A stretch of 64,000 bases of DNA from an uncultured Gammaproteobacteria bacterium (GTDB lineage Bacteria; Pseudomonadota; Gammaproteobacteria; GCA-001735895). Positions 23,039 through 30,972 of this stretch are shown here, piece after piece. A model generated the notes under the pieces. The model searched no databases. It was not told where the DNA came from and was given only the letters and a program-made list of their open reading frames with translations. The first letter of the stretch is position 1. Every line of letters begins with the position of its first letter. A program made the translations under genes and the position numbers. Location of the stretch: positions 1 to 64,000 of the forward strand of contig CAMYLU010000021.1 in NCBI GenBank assembly GCA_947259485.1, read 5' to 3'.

Positions 23039-23251
23039 TTCCGCTTCGAGAAACCCGGCAGGCAGTTCATTAATCTATTCGATACGCTGCACGGCGTCAT
23101 CGAGTACCGTGACCGGTTAGCGGAATAAGGACACTGTATAAGCATGATCAAGGCGATTTTCGACAGGCTCTGGACCTAAAACTAAACAAGGCGTTTCAGC
23201 GGCGATGTTCGACACCCTGATCATGCGATAGATCTTGAATCGACGCAAACA
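23039..23251. other. Intergenic stretch upstream of the kinase, no feature recognised
   Basis: The 497 bases between the kinase start and the TonB receptor start hold no convincing gene. The right-hand part contains the cobalamin riboswitch and a candidate promoter, listed separately. In this left-hand part, which should hold the kinase promoter on the minus strand, I see no clear hexamer pair, no repeat and no terminator. Confidence 0.5.
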
Positions 23252-23279
23252 TTAACTGGATGCGACAAACAGTTAAAAT
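23252..23279 (+). promoter_or_regulatory. Candidate sigma-70 promoter for the cobalamin riboswitch transcript
   Basis: TTAACT (23252-23257, four of six matches to the -35 consensus), a 16-base spacer, then TAAAAT (23274-23279, five of six to the -10 consensus). Transcription would start near 23286, about 35 bases before the first conserved element of the riboswitch. The assignment rests on hexamer match and position only. Confidence 0.4.
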
Positions 23280-23321
23280 CTGCTGGACATGCCCGACAAT
23301 TAACATAATGATTACCACTCG

Positions 23322-23435
23322 TTTTCAGGTGCGTGGAAACACGAGAATCGGGAAACTCGTGAAAATCGAGTACTGCCCCCGCAACGGTGAAGAAGCCTGA
23401 CCTGCTTCCAAGTCCGGAGACCGGCCTGAAAGTGA
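23322..23435 (+). promoter_or_regulatory. Cobalamin (adenosylcobalamin-type) riboswitch
   Basis: The conserved core elements of the cobalamin riboswitch occur in order: TTTCAGGTGC, GGGAA followed by GTGAAAATC, ACTGCCCCCGCAACGGT, and AAGTCCGGAGACCGGCCTG. Their spacing fits the family. The element lies about 100 bases upstream of a TonB-dependent receptor followed by a cobalamin adenosyltransferase, exactly the kind of genes it controls. When cobalamin is bound, expression is normally turned off. A separate eight-pair hairpin follows at 23449-23469. Confidence 0.95.
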
Positions 23436-23448
23436 CTTAAACAAGACC

Positions 23449-23469
23449 AGAATTACGGGTGGTAATTCT
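23449..23469 (+). promoter_or_regulatory. Hairpin downstream of the cobalamin riboswitch
   Basis: AGAATTAC and GTAATTCT form a perfect eight-pair stem with a five-base loop. There is no T run after it, so it is not an intrinsic terminator. It may take part in the expression platform, for example by alternative pairing that exposes or hides the ribosome-binding site AGGGA before the ATG at 23536. No anti-sequester pairing was verified. Confidence 0.4.
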
Positions 23470-23535
23470 CACAGCTTGTCGCGTTGCTTCAACTTCCCGT
23501 CGACTGTGTGTGTCTCTCTAGCCCAGGGAAACCAC

Positions 23536-25506
23536 ATGAAATCCTCACATTTAAATATGGCTGGTGCCTGCTTGCTCGCTCTGCCGCTCAGTAGTTTCGC
23601 CGACCTCGGTCCTATCGTAATCACCCCGACCCGAACCGAGCAGGTACAGAACAATTCCAGCGCTACAGTCTACGTGCTTAATGCAGAGGACCTTAAAGCC
23701 AGTGGTGCTTCTACCACTAGTGAACTGCTGCGTGGTATCCCCGGGGTTCAAATCGACGATTTGTATGGTAATGGCACCGAAGTCACCATCAGCGTGCGGG
23801 GATTTTCGTCTACCGCAAATGCAAACACGCTAGTACTGGTGAACGGTCGTCGGCTCAATTACGGCGATACCGCTGCGCCGGATTTACATCATGTTTTCCC
23901 AAAAGATATCGAGCGCATTGAAGTGCTGGTCGGCAGCGCGGGTAGCCTGTACGGTGATCAGGCAGTTGGCGGAGTCATCAACATCATCACCAAAAAGCCG
24001 GTTGATAGCTTTCACCAAATTAGTACGCGCGTTGGCAGCTTCGACTACCGCGGGGTCGATTTCAGTTCATCGCGGCGACTGACTTCGTCGCTGGCCTATC
24101 GCCTGTCTGCTGGTACCTTTAAAGCCGATCATTATCGCGATCACAACCAGGAGGAGAACACCAATTTTAATGGTGTGCTGGAGTACTCCGAAGGAGCGAA
24201 CCGTTTATTTTTCGAGCTCCAGGAAATCGACAACGACCTGGAATTGCCAGGAGCAATCATTGAATCAGAACTGGAAGACGATCGCACCCAGATCAATTCC
24301 GGATTTATCAACGACTTCCGCAATGAAGATATCAGCGTGTACCGCCTGGGATACGAGCGTGACCTCGGCGAGCATCGCTTCAGCATCGATGCCACGCACC
24401 GTAAAACCGACGCCGATATTCTGCAGAGTTTCCGCAATTTCCCGAGCCCGGAACCCGGTTTCGACGATCGCGAAAACAACAGCATCAATCCAAAACTGTC
24501 GGGTAACTTGATGGCCAGTATCGGTATTCCATACGTGGTCGGCATCGATGTCGAGGAAGTAGACTACGAACTTGAAATACCCTACGATTTTTTTGGGCCT
24601 GGTATAACTAAATCGAGCAATGAGCAGGATGTCAGGAGCCTGTATTTCCAGGTCAATCCCCAGCTTACCGAGATGTTGCAACTGACTTTTGGCATGCGTT
24701 ACTCTGAGGTTGAGAATAAATTTACTGATGAAGGTTCATTCGGCGCTTTTCCAAATGGTATTGACGTCGACGATGATGTCACCGTGCATGAACTGGGGCT
24801 GGCCTATCGCCTGGATGAGCAAACCCGCTTAACCGCGCGCATCGATGAAAACTTCCGCTTTGCCAAGGTTAACGAACTCGCACTCGCTGGTGGGGGATTA
24901 CTCGATACCCAGACTGGTGAATCTTTCGAGCTCGGTATCGACATGACACGTGGCAATCACCAGCTTATCGCCTCAATTTACCGCCTCGACCTCGAGGATG
25001 AAATTGAATTCGATCCCACCGTGCCTCCGTTTGGCGAAAATGTTAATCTCGATAAAACCCGGCGCGACGGCATCACGCTAGCCTTGTCCAGTCAACTCGG
25101 CAATGACTTCATATTAAAAACTGAAGTTGGACTGGTCGACGCAAAGTTTGAATCCGGCTTCTTCGAAGGCAATGATATTTCTGGGGTCGCTGATAAAATT
25201 GCTAAACTACGCGGTGATTACCTGATAAACGATTACTTTACCGCCTACCTTGAATACACCTACAGCTCCCCGAGGTACGCACAGGCCGATAATGCCAACG
25301 AATTTGGCAAGATCGGATCTATCACGGTGTACAATGCAGGAATTGGTTATCAATTCAAAAAATGGGATGTAAACTTCAGGATTAACAATCTGGCAGACGA
25401 GGAATATTCAGAGTTTGTTACCGACAATGGTCCTCCGCTAGGCCCAGCATTTCAACCTAGTCCCGAGCGTAACTTTACTTTCACCGCAAGCTACAGATTC
25501 GAATAA
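23536..25506 (+). CDS. btuB: TonB-dependent outer-membrane receptor, probable cobalamin receptor (BtuB-like)
   Basis: With the ATG at 23536, preceded by AGGGA at seven bases, the protein has 656 residues. It opens with a signal peptide (basic start, hydrophobic core LLALPLSSFA, cleavage before DLGPIV). Next come a TonB box-like PIVITPTRTEQ, a plug domain with SELLRGIPGVQIDD, ISVRGF, VLVNGRRLN, DIERIEVLVGSAGSLYG and GGVINIITKKP, and a beta-barrel ending in aromatic FTFTASYRFE. An earlier in-frame ATG (23476) would precede the signal peptide with polar residues and is unlikely. The cobalamin riboswitch upstream and the adenosyltransferase downstream point to corrinoid uptake. No btuCDF inner-membrane transporter is in the window. 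Substrate specificity is inferred from regulation. Confidence 0.88.
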   Translation: MKSSHLNMAGACLLALPLSSFADLGPIVITPTRTEQVQNNSSATVYVLNAEDLKASGASTTSELLRGIPGVQIDDLYGNGTEVTISVRGFSSTANANTLVLVNGRRLNYGDTAAPDLHHVFPKDIERIEVLVGSAGSLYGDQAVGGVINIITKKPVDSFHQISTRVGSFDYRGVDFSSSRRLTSSLAYRLSAGTFKADHYRDHNQEENTNFNGVLEYSEGANRLFFELQEIDNDLELPGAIIESELEDDRTQINSGFINDFRNEDISVYRLGYERDLGEHRFSIDATHRKTDADILQSFRNFPSPEPGFDDRENNSINPKLSGNLMASIGIPYVVGIDVEEVDYELEIPYDFFGPGITKSSNEQDVRSLYFQVNPQLTEMLQLTFGMRYSEVENKFTDEGSFGAFPNGIDVDDDVTVHELGLAYRLDEQTRLTARIDENFRFAKVNELALAGGGLLDTQTGESFELGIDMTRGNHQLIASIYRLDLEDEIEFDPTVPPFGENVNLDKTRRDGITLALSSQLGNDFILKTEVGLVDAKFESGFFEGNDISGVADKIAKLRGDYLINDYFTAYLEYTYSSPRYAQADNANEFGKIGSITVYNAGIGYQFKKWDVNFRINNLADEEYSEFVTDNGPPLGPAFQPSPERNFTFTASYRFE

Positions 25507-26072
25507 TGGGAAACCGACTGACAAAAGTGTATACCCGTACCGGGGATCAGGGCACCACCGGGTTGGCCGATGGCAGCAGGTTGGATAAAAATGATCCCCG
25601 CGTGCATTGTATGGGCGAGATTGACGAGCTCAACGCCTGCATTGGTTTAGCGCTGAGCCTGCTCGAGGATGGACCCGCACAACAAGTCCTGTTCGCCGTG
25701 CAGCATGACCTGTTTGATGTAGGGGCTGAACTGTGTCAACCCGGTAAAAATCTGATAACAGACGAATACGTGGAGGGCCTGGAAACCAGCGCTGACGAGT
25801 TCAACGCCAACCTGAGTGAGCTCAAGGAGTTCATTCTACCCGGAGGTTCGCAAGCGGTCGCCAATTTGCAGCATGCACGAACAGTATGTCGGCGCGTGGA
25901 ACGCTCGCTGGTCACCTTGAGCGAAGCGCAGACCGTAAATCCGATAACCACGCGCTACGTAAATCGGCTTTCAGACCTGTTATTCATTCTTGCACGGGCG
26001 CAAGCATTTGATGAAGGTACTGGAGAGGTTTACTGGAACTCGAAGTACTCAAGGCTTAATCGCGGCAAATAA
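25506..26072 (+). CDS. ATP:cob(I)alamin adenosyltransferase, PduO type
   Basis: Converts reduced cobalamin and ATP to adenosylcobalamin. It has 188 residues, a typical size for the PduO-type family. The ATP-binding N-terminus reads KVYTRTGDQGTTGLADGSR; further signatures are GEIDELNACIG, QHDLFDVGAELC, FILPGGS and ARTVCRRVERSL, with the conserved Arg pair, and NRLSDLLFILAR at the end. The start codon overlaps the receptor stop (TAATG), so both are on one riboswitch-controlled transcript. This lets the cell scavenge corrinoids and complete them. Confidence 0.95.
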   Translation: MGNRLTKVYTRTGDQGTTGLADGSRLDKNDPRVHCMGEIDELNACIGLALSLLEDGPAQQVLFAVQHDLFDVGAELCQPGKNLITDEYVEGLETSADEFNANLSELKEFILPGGSQAVANLQHARTVCRRVERSLVTLSEAQTVNPITTRYVNRLSDLLFILARAQAFDEGTGEVYWNSKYSRLNRGK

Positions 26073-26096
26073 ACGATGCTCTGCCTGCGCCAGTCG

Positions 26097-26957
26097 TTAG
26101 CGTCGTAACTCGACCGTGACGCGCCGATTGGCGGCCAAGGCTTTCTTTTTACTGCTCCTGTATACCGGTCTTTTTTCGCCGGCATAGTCTACCCGCAGAA
26201 GCTTCGAATCGATCCCGCGAGCGATCAATAAATCGTAAACATACCAGGCGCGGCGCTCGGACAGGCCATCGTTATAACAGGCCAGCCCGGTATTGTCGGT
26301 ATGCCCGGTAACCACAATTTCGGATATCGCGTTATCGATCTGCAGGTAATTGAACATTCTGATAAACGCCGACCTTTCTTCCCTGAGACTCGCAAATTCA
26401 TTATCCGGTTCGAAGTGAATACTGCTGACGCGCACGTCTTCGAAGTTATCATCGTACAGTTGCGCTACACATTGCTCGAATTCAGATTCCACTTCACCAA
26501 ACCTGACCGTCGATAGCGACGCCATCAGCGGGTGCTCATCATAAAACAGGAAACCGGGCTGGTAACCCTCACGCAATTCGTAGTAAATCTGCTCAGCGAC
26601 CGCAGTCGGTATTTTAAACATTCGTTTGCGGCCACTGGTCTCGAAGCGGGCCAGAACGGCGCGGGTTTTGCTGGCATTCCAGGTGTTAGCCTCGGAGCGT
26701 AGTTCGACATTAATACCTTTGACAAACTTGTGCTGGGTCTTTAATTCCAAGTGCAATCCACGCCCTGCTTCCTGGGTAAATATAGCACTGCCAAAGCGTG
26801 GAATTTGATGCTCGATCTGGCAGCTGGTCACGCTATTTTGGGTCAGGGTCCAGTTTGAAGTATCCATCGATGCGAGATAACGGCGCTCGAGCGCCTGTGC
26901 ATTTGCGCACAGACTCAACACGAGAATGAATAACAGGCTTTTTATAAACTTCATCAT
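26097..26957 (-). CDS. motY: Flagellar stator-associated periplasmic protein MotY-like, OmpA C-terminal domain
   Basis: A secreted protein of 286 residues: signal peptide MMKFIKSLLFILVLSLCANAQA, an N-terminal domain resembling MotY (RRYLAS, SCQIEHQIPRFGSAIF, AGRGLHLELK), and a C-terminal OmpA-type peptidoglycan-binding domain with VVTGHTDNTG, NDGLSERRAWYVYDLL and KALAANRRVTVELRR. MotY forms the T-ring in Na+-driven Vibrio motors and is also used with MotAB/MotCD in Pseudomonas; it anchors the stator around the rotor. A sigma-28 type promoter directly upstream (26988-27014) supports a flagellar role. No flagellar gene is adjacent, so the call rests on domain order and promoter. Confidence 0.85.
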   Translation of the reverse strand: MMKFIKSLLFILVLSLCANAQALERRYLASMDTSNWTLTQNSVTSCQIEHQIPRFGSAIFTQEAGRGLHLELKTQHKFVKGINVELRSEANTWNASKTRAVLARFETSGRKRMFKIPTAVAEQIYYELREGYQPGFLFYDEHPLMASLSTVRFGEVESEFEQCVAQLYDDNFEDVRVSSIHFEPDNEFASLREERSAFIRMFNYLQIDNAISEIVVTGHTDNTGLACYNDGLSERRAWYVYDLLIARGIDSKLLRVDYAGEKRPVYRSSKKKALAANRRVTVELRR

Positions 26958-26987
26958 CTACCATGCGGGATCGAGAAACTAACGCAT

Positions 26988-27014
26988 ATATCGGCGCCAT
27001 CCGATTATTCTTGA
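26988..27014 (-). promoter_or_regulatory. Sigma-28 (FliA) type promoter of motY
   Basis: On the minus strand TCAAGAAT (27014-27007), an 11-base spacer, then GCCGATAT (26995-26988). The FliA consensus is TAAAGTTT, 11 bases, GCCGATAA; the -10 element matches seven of eight. It is almost identical to the promoter before motA at 63791-63817. Transcription would start about 25 bases upstream of the motY ATG. Confidence 0.75.
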
Positions 27015-27017
27015 ATC

Positions 27018-27791
27018 CTAGTTGAGCTGCAGATACTCAAGCGCCACGCGAGCAAATGCTTCCGGATTTTCGGCATGCAGCCAGTGGCCTGCATCCTCGA
27101 TGGTTTTAATCGTCGAACGGCTGAAATGCTGGTTAATGACTTCGATTTCGGCATCGCCGATGTAGTCAGACTTGTCACCCCGCATGAACAGGGCTGGTAC
27201 ATCGACGACCCAATCATCCGGTAAATCAACAAATCCCGTCAGCCATTCCATATCACGCTGGATAACCCTCCAGTTGACACGCCAACGCCAGCCACCGGAC
27301 TCACGCACCATGTTTTGTAATAAAAACGCTCGCAGTTGGTCTTGCGGAATATTTGGACGCAGTAACTGATCGGCTTGCGCACGCGATTCGATCTGGTCCA
27401 ATCGAAGTGACAGGATTGGATCGATCAGGTCGTCGTAATGGTGAAAATAGGCAACCGGCGCTATGTCGGCGACGATCATCGCCGCGAAAAGATCCGGATT
27501 CTGCTGCGCAAGTGTCATCGCAACCTTGCCGCCCATGCTATGACCGAGGATGTAACAATTCTCGATGTTCTGTCGATACAATAATTGCTCGACATCTGCC
27601 GCCATCACCGAATAGTTCATTTCATCGGCATGAAAGGAGTCGCCATGATTACGCAGGTCAACATTGAAAACCTGGAAATGACTCGAAAACTGGCGGGTAT
27701 GCGATTGCCAGTTTTTGCCCGAACCAAATAACCCGTGCAGTACGATTAATGGTTTACCATTGCCCGTCGAAGTGAAATGCAATTCGGACAT
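27018..27791 (-). CDS. Alpha/beta-hydrolase, YbfF-like esterase
   Basis: Cytoplasmic alpha/beta-hydrolase of 257 residues. The oxyanion segment is LHGLFGSGKNW, the nucleophile elbow GHSMGG (Ser near residue 86), and the end contains the catalytic His in IEDAGHWLHAENPEAF; the acid is probably the Asp in FMRGDKSDYIG. The DLRNHGDS motif and the length fit the YbfF/ABHD11-like acyl esterase group. The physiological substrate is unknown. It begins 41 bases after lpd on the same strand and may be read as the last gene of the pyruvate dehydrogenase transcript. Its stop is four bases from the motY promoter. Confidence 0.85.
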   Translation of the reverse strand: MSELHFTSTGNGKPLIVLHGLFGSGKNWQSHTRQFSSHFQVFNVDLRNHGDSFHADEMNYSVMAADVEQLLYRQNIENCYILGHSMGGKVAMTLAQQNPDLFAAMIVADIAPVAYFHHYDDLIDPILSLRLDQIESRAQADQLLRPNIPQDQLRAFLLQNMVRESGGWRWRVNWRVIQRDMEWLTGFVDLPDDWVVDVPALFMRGDKSDYIGDAEIEVINQHFSRSTIKTIEDAGHWLHAENPEAFARVALEYLQLN

Positions 27792-27832
27792 CTTGCCGCT
27801 GACCCGGGATAGTCTCGGTGTGCGAACCCGGA

Positions 27833-29590
27833 CTACTTTTTACGCGGGATGTAGAGGTCGGTAATCGTACCTTCGGCCATTTCCGCTGCGAAGTTGAAGG
27901 TTTCCGATAAAGTCGGATGCGGATGGATGGTTAATCCAATGTCCTCGGCATCGGCACCCATTTCCAGCGCCAACACCGCCTCGGCGATTAACTCGCCCGC
28001 GCTGGGACCGACGATCCCGGCACCGATAATACGCTTGCTCTCTTTGTCAAACAGCACTTTTGTCAAACCCTCGTCACGATCGATTCCGAGCGAGCGCCCG
28101 CTGGCCGCCCACGGAAAAGCGCCTTTTTCGTATTCGATACCCTGCGCCTTGGCCTCGGTTTCACTCAACCCCATCCAGGCCACTTCCGGGTCGGTATATG
28201 CCACCGATGGAATCGTCAAGGGCTCGAAATAAGATTTCATCCCCGCAGTGACTTCCGCGGCGACTTTACCTTCATGCGTCGCCTTATGCGCAAGCATTGG
28301 GTCACCAACAATATCGCCAATCGCAAATATATTGGAGACGTTGGTTCGCATCTGTTTGTCAACCGCAATAAAGCCGGCGTCGTCGACATTCACACCGGCC
28401 TTGTCGGCTCCGATCTTGTGCCCATTGGGGCGACGACCAACCGCGACCAGCACCTTGTCGAACAGTGCCGGCGCAGGCGCCTTGTCGCCTTCGAAGGTAA
28501 CCTTCAACCCGTTCTTCTGTGCCTTGATGGCGGAAACCTTGGTTTTTAGGTGAATGGCCTTGTAACGCTTCGATATGATTTTCGTCAGGCCTCGCACCAG
28601 GTCCTTGTCGCAACCGGGCATCAGGCTATCCATGAACTCGACTACCGTAATCTCGGAACCAAGCGCATCGTAGACAGTCGCCATTTCCAGGCCAATTATG
28701 CCACCGCCAACAATCAGCAGTTTCTTCGGAACATTTTCCAGTTCGAGTGCACCGGTAGAGTCCACCAGGCGCGGATCATCATTAGGAAACGACGGTATCT
28801 CGGTCGGTTGCGACCCCGCGGCAATAATACAATGCTCGAACTTTACACGGGTTAGTTCGCCTGCCTTGTCGACCTGGATATTGTTTTGATCGATAAATTC
28901 CGCGACCCCATGGACTACTGTTACCTTGCGCTGTTTTGCAAGACCCGACAGGCCACCGGTAAGCTTGCCGACTACCTTGCTTTTAAACTCGTTGATCCCT
29001 TTCAGGTCAATTTTAGGCTTGCCGAAATTAACGCCGTTAGCCTTCATGTGATCGGCCTCGTTAATAATTTGCGCGGTATGCAAGAGTGCCTTCGATGGAA
29101 TACAGCCGACATTCAGGCAGACACCACCGAGCACCTCGTAACGCTCGATCAACACGACCTTCTTACCCAGGTCAGCCGCACGAAAGGCAGCGGTATAGCC
29201 ACCCGGCCCCGCACCCAGCACAACAACCTCGGCATCGATGTCGGCGCCACCTTCTGGTTTCGCGGGTGCACTTTTCTGCGCCTTTTCGGGGGGCTTGGTC
29301 GGAGCATCGGTTTTCTGTGCCTTCGCGGGTGGCTGAGACCCGGCGGTTGCTTCGGAAGTTTCGACGACGCCGAGTTTAATGCCCTCGGAAACCTTGTCCC
29401 CAACCGCGACACTCACCTCTTTAATAGTGCCCGCAAACGGCGACGGAATGTCCATCGTCGCCTTATCTGATTCCAGCGTCAGCAGGGGATCTTCGACCTT
29501 GACGGTATCGCCCGCGACAACATGCATCTCGATAATTTCGACACTGTCGAAATCTCCTATATCCGGAAGTAACAGTTCTTTTTCGCTCAT
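27833..29590 (-). CDS. lpd: Dihydrolipoamide dehydrogenase (E3) with N-terminal lipoyl domain
   Basis: E3 component that reoxidises dihydrolipoyl groups of the 2-oxoacid dehydrogenase complexes with NAD+. It has 585 residues, about 110 more than E. coli Lpd, because of an N-terminal lipoyl domain (about 1-80, lipoyl Lys in ESDKATMDIPSP) and a Pro/Ala/Lys-rich linker (about 80-120). The FAD-binding GAGPGGYTAAFRAADLGKKV, redox disulfide GGVCLNVGCIPSKALL, NAD-binding GGGIIGLEMATVYDALG and C-terminal HPHPTLSE with the catalytic His are all present. Such lipoyl-fused E3 is known from Neisseria and other beta/gammaproteobacteria. It starts two bases after aceF. Confidence 0.96.
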   Translation of the reverse strand: MSEKELLLPDIGDFDSVEIIEMHVVAGDTVKVEDPLLTLESDKATMDIPSPFAGTIKEVSVAVGDKVSEGIKLGVVETSEATAGSQPPAKAQKTDAPTKPPEKAQKSAPAKPEGGADIDAEVVVLGAGPGGYTAAFRAADLGKKVVLIERYEVLGGVCLNVGCIPSKALLHTAQIINEADHMKANGVNFGKPKIDLKGINEFKSKVVGKLTGGLSGLAKQRKVTVVHGVAEFIDQNNIQVDKAGELTRVKFEHCIIAAGSQPTEIPSFPNDDPRLVDSTGALELENVPKKLLIVGGGIIGLEMATVYDALGSEITVVEFMDSLMPGCDKDLVRGLTKIISKRYKAIHLKTKVSAIKAQKNGLKVTFEGDKAPAPALFDKVLVAVGRRPNGHKIGADKAGVNVDDAGFIAVDKQMRTNVSNIFAIGDIVGDPMLAHKATHEGKVAAEVTAGMKSYFEPLTIPSVAYTDPEVAWMGLSETEAKAQGIEYEKGAFPWAASGRSLGIDRDEGLTKVLFDKESKRIIGAGIVGPSAGELIAEAVLALEMGADAEDIGLTIHPHPTLSETFNFAAEMAEGTITDLYIPRKK

Positions 29591-29592
29591 GA

Positions 29593-30951
29593 TTATAAAA
29601 GTATCCTTCTGATGTCAGAGATTACCTGGCTTAAATAAGTGGTGAATCGAGCCGCCTGGGCGCCGTCGATAACGCGGTGATCGTAGGATAAGCCCAACGG
29701 CAGGATCAGGCGCGGTTCAAATTCGCCGTCAATATAAACCGGCTGCATTTTCGATCGAGAGACGCCGAGTATCGCCACCTCGGGCGCATTGACGATCGGC
29801 GTAAAATAAGTTCCGCCAATCCCGCCGAGACTCGAAATGGTAAAACAACCGCCTTGCATATCGCCTGGAGACAGTTTGCCATCACGCGCGCGAATCGAAA
29901 CCTCGCCCAGTTCGGCGGCCAGTTCGAACAGGCCTTTTTGATCGACGTCGCGCACCACCGGCACTACCAGCCCGTTGGGCGTATCGACGGCAATCCCGAT
30001 GTGAAAATATTTTTTCATGACCAGGTTTTCACCACTTGCGTCAAGCGAGGCATTGAAGCTCGGGAACTCCTGTAACGCACTGACGACTGCCTTCATCAGA
30101 AATATCAATGGTGTCAGCCGGACTGACTTCTTTTCCGCCTCTTTTGCGAGTGACTTTCGGAATGCTTCAAGCTCGGTTATGTCGGCGTCGTCGAACTGGG
30201 TAACATGGGGCACCGTAACCCAGCTGCGATGCAAATGTGCCCCGGAGATCTTCTGGATCCGACTCAACGCAACTGTCTCTATTTCACCAAACCTGGAATG
30301 ATCCACTTCGGGTACGCTGCTAACACTGATCCCGGTCCCGGCCGAAGCCGCACCGCCGGCCATGGCAGACTTGATGAAAGCCTTAACATCGGCTTTAACG
30401 ATTCGACCCTTGGCGCCGCTGGCGATAACCTGTTCAAGGTTGACACCGAGCTCTCGGGCATACCTGCGAATCGAGGGACTGGCATGAATTGTCTTGCTAC
30501 CCGAAGTTGCAGCCTGGCTTGCACTGGTGCCGGGATGAGGTCGTAATGTCTTGCCTGGGCTGACATCTGCTTTTGACTGGCTGGTGGTTGCCGCTGGTGA
30601 AGGCTCACTATCCTCCGCTACCGGATCGGGTTCGGGGACGGATTCGACGGGAGGAGCTTCAGCCTCGACTGGCGCCGCGGACTGTTGAGGTTCTTCAGCC
30701 TTGGCAGCAGCACTGGCACTCAGCGTTGCGATTTGATCGCCCTCGTTCAGACGATCACCCACGTTAACCATTATTGATTCGATGGTACCTGCATACGGAC
30801 TCGGGATCTCCATCGTTGCCTTGTCTGATTCAAGCACGATTATGGATTGTTCGGGTTCGACAACATCCCCCGCAGCAATCAGTATTTCAATGATCTCGAT
30901 ATCCTGAAAGTCACCGACGTCAGGAAGCGTTATTGTTTTATTTTCTGCCAC
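29593..30951 (-). CDS. aceF: Pyruvate dehydrogenase E2, dihydrolipoamide acetyltransferase
   Basis: Core of the pyruvate dehydrogenase complex, transferring acetyl groups to CoA. It has 452 residues with a single lipoyl domain (about 1-78, Lys in ESDKATMEIPSP), an Ala/Pro/Glu-rich flexible linker (about 80-150), a peripheral-subunit-binding domain (HASPSIRRYARELGVNL to GRIVKADVKAF) and the catalytic domain ending in SYDHRVIDGAQAARF with the active-site His and Asp. E. coli has three lipoyl domains, so this is the shorter form. The second lipoyl domain of the complex is supplied by the fused E3 next door. It follows aceE by 21 bases. Confidence 0.96.
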   Translation of the reverse strand: MAENKTITLPDVGDFQDIEIIEILIAAGDVVEPEQSIIVLESDKATMEIPSPYAGTIESIMVNVGDRLNEGDQIATLSASAAAKAEEPQQSAAPVEAEAPPVESVPEPDPVAEDSEPSPAATTSQSKADVSPGKTLRPHPGTSASQAATSGSKTIHASPSIRRYARELGVNLEQVIASGAKGRIVKADVKAFIKSAMAGGAASAGTGISVSSVPEVDHSRFGEIETVALSRIQKISGAHLHRSWVTVPHVTQFDDADITELEAFRKSLAKEAEKKSVRLTPLIFLMKAVVSALQEFPSFNASLDASGENLVMKKYFHIGIAVDTPNGLVVPVVRDVDQKGLFELAAELGEVSIRARDGKLSPGDMQGGCFTISSLGGIGGTYFTPIVNAPEVAILGVSRSKMQPVYIDGEFEPRLILPLGLSYDHRVIDGAQAARFTTYLSQVISDIRRILL

Positions 30952-30972
30952 TTAAATGCTCCTCTGGCCAGC

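Noticed and set aside
23476-23535. Longer start for the TonB receptor at 23476
   Set aside because: It would put 20 polar residues before a normal signal peptide and lies in the riboswitch expression region.
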